DNA of 64,000 nt, taken from contig JAHFRD010000005.1 of NCBI GenBank assembly GCA_023258975.1, positions 62,001 through 126,000 on the forward strand, given 5' to 3'. The position numbers and the translations under genes were made by a program. Source of the DNA: Hydrogenophilales bacterium. GTDB taxonomy: Bacteria; Pseudomonadota; Gammaproteobacteria; Burkholderiales; Thiobacillaceae. The notes under the pieces were generated by a model. That model made no database searches. It had not been told where the DNA came from and saw only the letters and a program-made list of their open reading frames with translations. Below are positions 58,801 through 64,000 of the stretch, in pieces. Numbering within the stretch: position 1 is the stretch's first letter; each line of letters begins with the position of its first letter.

Positions 58801-58857
58801 CTGCCGGATGACACCCGCGCGGTGTTGGAGCCGGTGTTGGCGGCGAACTGGGGATAA
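55804..58857 (+). CDS. RTX protein with N-terminal class 3 lipase domain (type I secretion substrate)
   Basis: The 1,017-residue protein has no Sec signal. Residues 1-210 form a lipase-fold domain with nucleophile Ser in LTGHSLGGALAQLQAA and the preceding HRGTEP oxyanion-type segment. A core domain begins at about 268 (SSPIILDLDGDGIET) and matches that of the RTX protein at 47543. RTX repeats (GGAGNDRLDGGSGDDTLLGG) begin at about 665 and occur in two blocks. The C-terminal about 100 residues end VLAANWG and match the same module. It should be exported by the adjacent type I system; targets are probably phospholipids. GGGAG lies 8 bases upstream of the start. Confidence 0.87.
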   Translation: MITNAEYAKLAGAAYQDKGAPKGWERLPDKPQDNNVGYDCAAFRKIGTKEIVIAHRGTEPIRFDGDWTANLQMGLRKVPDQYEYARKFLEQIKDTYRDATLSLTGHSLGGALAQLQAAQTGLSAVTFNPYGAKTLIPALNEKYGLDLDPEASYANIANHRTLFDGVSQIPGSAQLGSMNTHIAASELVGLIAVVATRSPALLTALSGYWSHSADRFTGEIYAEADSAPSPDNATHLGQERGHTFPEITVPHVEATRERVSQARSISSPIILDLDGDGIETTAVTAGAWFDHAGDGFAERTGWVGADDGLLVWDRNGDGRIGSGGELFGAETRLANGGKAAHGFEALKELDANGDGRVDARDAAFAELRVWKDADGDGLSQAGELFTLAEAGVQSLATAYADSSLIDGHGNAHRQIGGYTRTDGTRAIATDVWFATDTAYSIATDWRDVGGDIAALPDLPGSGTVRDLRQAMALDATGRLQMAVAAFTAEPDEGRRHGLAREIVLLWAGVDGLDPASRGGYVDARELAAQERLTGQDFNQPGWGANPGSTAGKRLAESFARLVDTFHAQLEAQTRFADLYGQAGLAWEAATGTPRLDLSGVAEALALSLGRDQAAGLVLVDGFARNLAALGYADEAGWDDLAERLAGTTPAAADVLRLARLPTLNGTDLADDLSGGAGDERLLGFGGDDTLAGKSGNDVLEGGAGNDRLDGGSGDDTLLGGADDDWLNGGSGSDVYAFGRGFGHDTLRQYDSGADSLDRARFDGLNSDAVREVSRDGDDLNLDFGDDGTLTVSGYFDSAARRVDRFDFADGASWDDQAIKARAVTRGTEEADTRYGYNGVGNRILGLAGDDRLHGGDANDLLSGDAGNDRLYGKSGDDTLVGGAGDDVLQGGLGNDVYRFDRGAGGDTWIENDATAGNLDIARFGADISFDQLWFGRSGNDLVTKVIGTADQIVIERWYSGGAQRIERFEAGGRALLDSRVDALVQAMAAFAPPAAGQTSLPDDTRAVLEPVLAANWG

Positions 58858-58870
58858 GGCATGCACGCTC

Positions 58871-58918
58871 TGTAGCGCCGGCTTCCAGCCGGCAGGCCGG
58901 CGGGACGCCGGCGCTACA
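58871..58918. repeat. Class A REP-like pair upstream of the secretion adaptor gene
   Basis: TGTAGCGCCGGCTTCCAGCC is followed at once by the inverted unit ending GACGCCGGCGCTACA. It fills most of the gap between the RTX lipase and the adaptor start at 58943. Confidence 0.8.
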
Positions 58919-58942
58919 TTTCCAACCACCACCACGTTCATC

Positions 58943-60421
58943 ATGAAACGCCAAGCCACGTTAGACCTCCTTGCCCGTTACACCCACGTCTTGCGCCACG
59001 CCTGGCGCGAACGCAAAACCCTGGACGGCACCCCGCGCCGGCGCCATGAAGCCGCCTTTCTCCCCGCCGCGCTGTCGCTTCAGGAAAGCCCGGTGCATCC
59101 GGCGCCGCGCATCGCGATGGGGTTGACCCTGCTGTTCGCGGTGATCGCCCTGCTCTGGGCGGTGTTCGGGAAGATCGACATCGTCGCCAGCGCCCAGGGC
59201 AAGTTGATTCCGGATTCCCGTTCCAAGGTGGTGCAGCCGATGGAGACCGCTTCGGTCTTGGCGATCCATGCGCGAGACGGGCAGCGGGTGGCGGCGGGTG
59301 AGTTGTTGATCGAACTGGACGCAACCCAGGCCGAGGCGGACAGCACGCGGGTGGGGGAGGAACTGGAAGCGACGCGCCGGGAGGTGGCGCGGGCCAAGGC
59401 ATTGCTGGAATTGCTGGAAGGACGGGTAGCGGTATTGCATGAATTGCGTGGGAGCCGGCTTGCCGGCGAAACCACGGCCGGCCCGGGTGGAACGGGCGCG
59501 TTCGCGGGCAAGCCCGCTCCCACCTCGTCCAAAAAAGCCGCAGAGCAGCGCCTGCTCGAAGGCGAATACGCCGCTTACCGCACCCGCCTGGAGCAGATCG
59601 ACGCGGAAATCGAGCGGCGCCAGGCGGAGCTGCTTGGCACGGAGGAAACCCTGGCGAAGCTGACCCAGACCCTGCCCATGATCCGCGCCCGGGCGGAGGA
59701 CTATCAGAAACTCCAGCGCGAGAACTTCGTCTCCCGCCACGGTTGGCTTGAGAAGGAACAGGCGCGGGTGGAGGCGGAACGCGATCTGTCGGCGCAGCGG
59801 GCGAAGCAGCAGGAGATTCGCGCGGCCTTGCTGGAGGCGCGGCGCCAGCGCGCAGCCCTGGCCGCCGAGACCCGGCGCGCGACCCTGGATCGTCTGCATG
59901 AGGCCGAACGCAAAGCGGCGGGCCTGGAACAGGAAGTGGTGAAGACGCGGAACCGGGATGGCTTGATGCGCTTGACCGCGCCGGTGGCGGGGACGGTGCA
60001 GCAGTTGGCGGTGCATACCGTGGGCGGGGTGGTGACTTCGGCGCAGCCGCTGCTGGTGATCGTGCCGAACGACAACCCGCTGGAGGTGGAGGCGTTCGTG
60101 GAGAACAAGGACATCGGCTTCGTCCAGGCGGGCCAGAACGCCGAGGTCAAAATCGAAACCTTCCCGTTCACCAAGTACGGCACCTTGCATGGGACGGTGG
60201 CGCAGGTTTCGAGCGACGCGATCCAGGACGAGAAGCGCGGGTTGATCTACGCGGCGCGGGTGAAGCTGGCGCGCACCACGCTGGTCGTGGATGGCAAGAC
60301 GGTACACCTGTCACCCGGCATGGCGGTGACGGCGGAAATCAAGACCGGGAAACGAAGGGTGATCGAATACTTCCTGGCGCCACTGCTGCGCTATGGGGAT
60401 GAGAGTTTGCGGGAGCGGTGA
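58943..60421 (+). CDS. Type I secretion membrane fusion protein (HlyD family)
   Basis: The 492-residue adaptor links the ABC transporter to an outer-membrane channel. A single membrane segment lies at about residues 58-80 (MGLTLLFAVIALLWAVFG), followed by the first lipoyl half, long coiled coil (about 120-350), the second lipoyl half (APVAGTVQQLAVHTVGGVVT) and the C-terminal beta domain (VKIETFPFTKYGTLHG). A REP-like repeat at 59448-59523 is in frame and adds RGSRLAGETTAGPGG and FAGKPAPTS inside the coiled coil. The ribosome binding site is weak. It ends 4 bases before the convergent ubiB-type gene. Confidence 0.9.
   Translation: MKRQATLDLLARYTHVLRHAWRERKTLDGTPRRRHEAAFLPAALSLQESPVHPAPRIAMGLTLLFAVIALLWAVFGKIDIVASAQGKLIPDSRSKVVQPMETASVLAIHARDGQRVAAGELLIELDATQAEADSTRVGEELEATRREVARAKALLELLEGRVAVLHELRGSRLAGETTAGPGGTGAFAGKPAPTSSKKAAEQRLLEGEYAAYRTRLEQIDAEIERRQAELLGTEETLAKLTQTLPMIRARAEDYQKLQRENFVSRHGWLEKEQARVEAERDLSAQRAKQQEIRAALLEARRQRAALAAETRRATLDRLHEAERKAAGLEQEVVKTRNRDGLMRLTAPVAGTVQQLAVHTVGGVVTSAQPLLVIVPNDNPLEVEAFVENKDIGFVQAGQNAEVKIETFPFTKYGTLHGTVAQVSSDAIQDEKRGLIYAARVKLARTTLVVDGKTVHLSPGMAVTAEIKTGKRRVIEYFLAPLLRYGDESLRER
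59448..59523. repeat. In-frame class B REP-like pair in the adaptor gene
   Basis: GTGGGAGCCGGCTTGCCGGC at 59448 and an inverted unit ending AAGCCCGCTCCCAC at 59523 enclose a GC-rich spacer. The encoded peptide (SRLAGETTAGPGGTGAFAG) breaks the charged heptads on both sides. Confidence 0.8.
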
Positions 60422-60425
60422 GGGA

Positions 60426-62105
60426 TCAGTCCTTGCCCGAGCGCCAGATCGACAGAACGATCCAGACGCTGTTGAAAAACGCGACCATGAAGCCGATCAG
60501 GCCGAACAGGGGCAGGCCGAACAGCTCCGGGCCGCCCTTCACGGTCATGATGATGCTGGAGCCGACCACCAGCGAGGCGGTGAGTACGCCCATGGTCAGC
60601 CGGTTGGCGGCCTGGTTGAGTTGGAGGCCGAAGTGGTCGAGGCGTTTCAGATCGAGGTCGATGCGCAGACGGCCCCGCCGAGCCTGGCGGAACAGGCGCG
60701 CGACATCGCGCGGCAAGCCGAACAGCACATCCGCCAACTCCTTCAGGCCGTGGCGCGCGCGTTTGGCCAGCGCTTGCGGCGCATAGCGCGCCTCCAGCAC
60801 CCGCCGCACGAAGGGAGCGAGATGGTCGACCATGTGGAAATCCGGGTCGAGCTGGTAGCCCAGCCCTTCCAGCGTAATCAGCGCCTTGAACAACAGGGTG
60901 AGATCCGGTGGCATGGCCAGGTTGTTCTCGCGCATGACGGCGGTGACATCGGCCAGCAGTGGCCCCACCTGGATGTCTTTCAAGGCCAGGTTGTCGTAGC
61001 TGAACACGAATTCGGAGATGTCGTAGGCCAGGCGCGATTCGTCGATCTCGGCATCGCCGGACCAGATACTGAGCACATTGAGCATGCCCATCTCGTCCTT
61101 GTTGATGACCGATTCGAGGAAGTCGATGAGCTGTTCGCGGCGCGCATCGGTGACCCGGCCGACCATGCCGAAATCCATGATGCCGACCACGTTGCCCGGC
61201 TGATAGATGACGTTACCCGGGTGCGGGTCGGCGTGGAAATAGCCGTCGATCAGGATCATCTTGAGCACGGCGTCGGCGCCGCGCGCCGCCAGCAGCGGCA
61301 GATCGTAGCCTTCGGCGCGGGCGCGCGCGAAATCGTTGCCGGGAATGCCGATCAATTCCTCCTGCACGTTCACCCCGTCGCCGCAATAGTCCCAGAACAC
61401 CTTCGGGATATGCACCGTCGGGTCGCCCTCGAAGCGCTGGCCGAAGGTATCCAGGTTGCGCGCCTCCTTGATCAAATCCAGCTCGCGCATCAGGGAGCGG
61501 TGCAACTGGCCGACGATCTGCACCGGGTGGTAGCGGCGCGCGTCGTGGACTTCCAGTTCCAGCAGTCTGGCCAGATGCACCAGCAAGCGGAGATCCGCTT
61601 CGATCTTCGCCTCGATATTCGGGCGTCGCACCTTCACGACCACGCGGGTGCCGTCGTGCAGGGTGGCGCGATGCACCTGGGCGATGGACGCGGCGGCGAA
61701 CACGTTGGTATCGAACTCGGCGAAGACCTCTTCCACCGGCTTGCCCCAGATGGCTTCCAGGCGCGGCCGCAACTGCTCGAACGGCACCGGCGGCACCTGG
61801 CTGTGCAGACGCTCGAATTCGGCGATCCAGGCCGGTGGAAACACGTCCACCCGGGTCGCCAGCACCTGGCCCAGCTTGACGAAGGTGGGCCCCAGGTCGG
61901 TGAGCGCGAGACGTATCCGCACCGGCAGGTCGAGTTGGCTGATCTCGTTGCTGGTCTGCCAGTGCAACAGGCGGCCGGCACGCTCAAGCAGGCGCGCCAG
62001 GCCCATCAGGCGCACCACGTCACCCCAGCCGTAACGAATCAGCACCGAAGTGATTTCGTGCAAACGCGGCAAATCGCGCACCATCGACAAGGTTTCACGC
62101 AGCAT
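60426..62105 (-). CDS. ABC1/UbiB family atypical kinase-like protein
   Basis: The 559-residue protein has the family signatures KxGQ (FVKLGQVLATRVD), the Ala-rich loop AAASIAQVHRA, and the metal-binding HADPHPGN and DFGMVGR. Two C-terminal membrane segments follow (LTMGVLTASLVVGSSIIMTV and the last 30 residues). UbiB-family proteins act in ubiquinone synthesis or lipid handling at the inner membrane. It is not next to ubiE or ubiJ, so it may be a paralogue, and I leave out the symbol. It is divergent from the NlpC/P60 gene; the 173-base spacer holds a short GCGATAG/CTATCGC repeat only. Confidence 0.88.
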   Translation of the reverse strand: MLRETLSMVRDLPRLHEITSVLIRYGWGDVVRLMGLARLLERAGRLLHWQTSNEISQLDLPVRIRLALTDLGPTFVKLGQVLATRVDVFPPAWIAEFERLHSQVPPVPFEQLRPRLEAIWGKPVEEVFAEFDTNVFAAASIAQVHRATLHDGTRVVVKVRRPNIEAKIEADLRLLVHLARLLELEVHDARRYHPVQIVGQLHRSLMRELDLIKEARNLDTFGQRFEGDPTVHIPKVFWDYCGDGVNVQEELIGIPGNDFARARAEGYDLPLLAARGADAVLKMILIDGYFHADPHPGNVIYQPGNVVGIMDFGMVGRVTDARREQLIDFLESVINKDEMGMLNVLSIWSGDAEIDESRLAYDISEFVFSYDNLALKDIQVGPLLADVTAVMRENNLAMPPDLTLLFKALITLEGLGYQLDPDFHMVDHLAPFVRRVLEARYAPQALAKRARHGLKELADVLFGLPRDVARLFRQARRGRLRIDLDLKRLDHFGLQLNQAANRLTMGVLTASLVVGSSIIMTVKGGPELFGLPLFGLIGFMVAFFNSVWIVLSIWRSGKD

Positions 62106-62278
62106 GGGAAACCGCCAAATCTTTATTCATCATGTACATGTCGTCTCTCGTTAATGTGCTTTGTCAAGACCAGGGCGCGATAGTAGACAAAGCTATCGCT
62201 TTAATGGCCTAATCGCGCAACTTTTTTGCGTCAGATTGCCCGCGCCCTCTTTCCCGGTTCATCCCGACATCCCGCCGC

Positions 62279-62767
62279 ATGCGCCTTTTGCCGATTCTCC
62301 TGTTCCTGGTGGCCACCCTCTCGGTCAACTCCCTCTCCCAGGCGGAAGAAACCCTCTCCGACAGCGTCGTGTCCAAGGCCAAGCCCCTGCTCAAGGCGTT
62401 CAGCATGATCGGCACCCCCTATAAATTCGGCAGCAACAATCCCGCAAAGGGCCTCGATTGCAGCGGCTTCGTCAAATACATCTACAAGGAAACCGCCGAC
62501 GTCAGCCTGCCGCGCAGCGCCAGGGACATGAGCCGGGAAGGCCAGGCGGTGGCCAGGGAAGAACTCGAACCCGGCGATCTGGTGTTCTTCAACACCCGCA
62601 AGCGCCCCAACACGCACGTCGGCATTTATGCGGGCAACGGTGAATTCGTCCACGCCAGCAGCACCCGCACCAAACAAGTGACCGTTTCACGCATGGATCA
62701 GAAGTACTGGGCGACACGTTTCAACGGGGCGCGCCGTGTATTGCCCGCTTCGTCGCCGATTCAGTAA
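62279..62767 (+). CDS. Exported NlpC/P60 peptidoglycan hydrolase
   Basis: The 162-residue protein has a signal peptide (LPILLFLVATLSVNSLSQA) without a lipobox and a compact NlpC/P60 domain: Cys in LDCSGFVKYIYKE, His in THVGIYAGNGEFVHASS. It probably cleaves stem peptides in the periplasm. It is a small chromosomal housekeeping type and differs from the toxin-like NlpC/P60 gene at 44911. The next gene starts inside its 3' end. Confidence 0.9.
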   Translation: MRLLPILLFLVATLSVNSLSQAEETLSDSVVSKAKPLLKAFSMIGTPYKFGSNNPAKGLDCSGFVKYIYKETADVSLPRSARDMSREGQAVAREELEPGDLVFFNTRKRPNTHVGIYAGNGEFVHASSTRTKQVTVSRMDQKYWATRFNGARRVLPASSPIQ

Positions 62768-63431
62768 GGCCGTCTCTCAAGCCCTTCGCCGGGGGCTGTG
62801 CCTTCTGCTCGCGTTTCCGCCCCTGATCGGGCGGGCCGCGCCAAGCGAGGAAGAACTCTTCTTCAAGAATATCTCGGAAGTCAATGACGGCGAATTGCGC
62901 TTCCTGGCCAAGGCGCCGGATCGCCAGGTGCATCATCACCAGAATCACATCACGCTCACTCCGGACAGCCTCGTCAGTGGTTGGGTCAAACTGGAACAAT
63001 GCCACCAGCATCTCGATCCGGTACCGAGCACCCAGATTGTTTACCACCAGGAGCGTATCCGCGCGCTGCGCATCACCCGCGTGGAAAACATCGAGCGCGC
63101 CTGGGTAGAGGACAACAGCGTGCAGATGGAAAACATCAAACATGACGCGCTGCTCTGCATCGAAGCCGAATCACGCGCCTTGCTGGACGACGGGCCCGAT
63201 GCCCATGTACTGCTGAACGGCCCCTATATGCGCCGTTTTCTCGATGGCTATTACCCGATGCGCGTGACCATGACGGTCAGTCTGGGCGGTAGCGGCCTGC
63301 GCTTCGATTCGCTGACCCCCGCCGCGCAACCCGGCTTCACCGTCCACATCAGCCAGGATGAAGCGGGTTACGACACCTGGTTTGAAGGCCGGCTCGTTAC
63401 CCGCATCCGTTTTGTCGCGCGGAACCGGTAA
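62736..63431 (+). CDS. Exported protein of unknown function
   Basis: The 231-residue protein has a basic N-terminus and hydrophobic stretch (GLCLLLAFPPLIGRAAPS) that reads as a signal peptide. The mature part has HHHQNHITL and two conserved-looking halves ending in IRFVARNR. The start is a GTG at 62736, 32 bases inside the NlpC/P60 gene; no better start is visible. I do not recognise a family. Co-transcription with the hydrolase suggests a cell-envelope role. Confidence 0.7.
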   Translation: MYCPLRRRFSKAVSQALRRGLCLLLAFPPLIGRAAPSEEELFFKNISEVNDGELRFLAKAPDRQVHHHQNHITLTPDSLVSGWVKLEQCHQHLDPVPSTQIVYHQERIRALRITRVENIERAWVEDNSVQMENIKHDALLCIEAESRALLDDGPDAHVLLNGPYMRRFLDGYYPMRVTMTVSLGGSGLRFDSLTPAAQPGFTVHISQDEAGYDTWFEGRLVTRIRFVARNR

Positions 63432-63453
63432 CCGATCCGGAACCGACAGGCGC

Positions 63454-64000
63454 CTATAGACTCCCCAGCCAGAGCAGGCCCGCCACCGCCAGCCAGAGCA
63501 TGGCGGCGCGCCAGGCCAGGGCAATGGCGCCTTCGATGTTGTCGGCGCTGGCGGGTTCTTCGGCGCCCAGCGCCGGGCGCAGCAGTTCACCGCCGGAAAT
63601 GGCGATGTTGCCGCCCAGTTGCACACCCAGGGCCCCGGCTCCGGCCGCCAGCAGAATGCCCTCGTTCTCGTCGCCCCAGGCATGGGCCTGGCCGCGCCAA
63701 CTTTCCAGGGCATCCTGGAAATTGCCGACGATGGCGAAGCTGAACGCGGCGGCGCGCGCCGGCAACCAGTCGAGAACCCGTCTGGCGCGCATGGCGAAGT
63801 AGTCGAATTCGACTTCGCCATGCCAGAGGTCACGACACAAATACGCCAACCGATAGGCCACGGCGCCCGCCACACCCAGCAGGAAATACCAGAACAGGAC
63901 ACCGAGCAGAGCGGAGAGCGACAGCTTCAGCGTCTCCTCGACCGTGATTCGCGAGATTCCACCGCTCTCGCCGCAGGGCGGCACGCCGGGCCGCCATTGT
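63454..64000 (-). CDS. CobD/CbiB-like membrane protein, C-terminal part (5' end outside window)
   Basis: The frame is open to the right edge, so only the last 181 residues are seen. Hydrophobic segments (LSALLGVLFWYFLLGVAGAV and LAWRAAMLWLAVAGLLWLG) and the segment RRVLDWLPARAAAFSFAIVG resemble the CobD/CbiB family of cobalamin synthesis. In many betaproteobacteria this relative stands without other cobalamin genes, and its role is unclear. It converges on the exported protein gene. Confidence 0.75.
   Translation of the reverse strand, partial: QWRPGVPPCGESGGISRITVEETLKLSLSALLGVLFWYFLLGVAGAVAYRLAYLCRDLWHGEVEFDYFAMRARRVLDWLPARAAAFSFAIVGNFQDALESWRGQAHAWGDENEGILLAAGAGALGVQLGGNIAISGGELLRPALGAEEPASADNIEGAIALAWRAAMLWLAVAGLLWLGSL

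Noticed and set aside
55528-58959. 1,143-codon minus-strand frame opposite the RTX lipase
   Set aside because: It is a by-product of GC-rich RTX codons on the other strand and has no start context.
62177-62199. GCGATAG/CTATCGC inverted repeat between the UbiB-type and NlpC/P60 genes
   Set aside because: Only 7 bp with a 9-base loop and no link to a promoter; too weak to call an operator.

Overview
The window looks like a GC-rich betaproteobacterial chromosome, most likely from the Nitrosomonadales or a neighbouring order. The evidence is the run tig-clpP-clpX-lon-hupB-tRNA-Val, the aromatic/serine cluster serC-serA-pheA-hisC-tyrA-aroA, a divergent tesA/ybbAP-type pair and a CobD-like gene. 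Housekeeping genes are dense and often joined by 4-base ATGA overlaps. Two kinds of accessory DNA interrupt them: restriction-modification genes and a type I secretion/RTX toxin-like island.

Layout: 1-3.8 kb holds the 3' end of an AT-rich gene, a XhoI/PaeR7I-type restriction-modification pair and toxin-antitoxin debris. 3.8-12.7 kb holds an OmpA-type lipoprotein, slyX-tesA, a YbbA/YbbP-type ABC system, an HPP-CBS membrane protein and a lone molybdopterin oxidoreductase. 12.9-19.4 kb is tRNA-Val, hupB, lon, clpX, clpP, tig and tRNA-Leu. 19.7-26.1 kb is a five-gene RND metal efflux operon with a candidate two-component operator upstream. 26.3-28.6 kb is tex. 29.1-33.3 kb is a single-chain type IIG restriction-modification enzyme. 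33.5-40.9 kb is aroA to serC, with a DUF433/DUF5615 toxin-antitoxin pair inserted. 40.9-41.9 kb is an exported beta-carbonic anhydrase.

42-60.4 kb is the most unusual part. It carries the ABC transporter and adaptor of a type I secretion system, far apart, with RTX proteins around and between them. These RTX proteins have different N-terminal domains (NlpC/P60, hydrophobic and possibly pore-forming, class 3 lipase). The two intact ones share a central domain, the RTX region and a C-terminal module. Each is preceded by a small gene whose predicted location fits the target of the toxin-like domain: exported for the peptidase and the lipase, membrane-bound for the hydrophobic one. One cassette is duplicated; its lipase copy is dead but its partner gene is intact. 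I read this as a polymorphic toxin-immunity locus served by type I secretion. That is an inference and untested.

A second theme is a set of palindromic REP-like repeats in at least three classes. They lie between genes and, in frame, inside czcA, czcB (forming part of its signal peptide), tex (weaker case), the type IIG enzyme (twice), aroA and the secretion adaptor. 60.4-64 kb returns to ordinary genes: an UbiB-family protein, an NlpC/P60 lipid-free exported hydrolase, an exported unknown and a partial CobD/CbiB-family gene running off the right edge.
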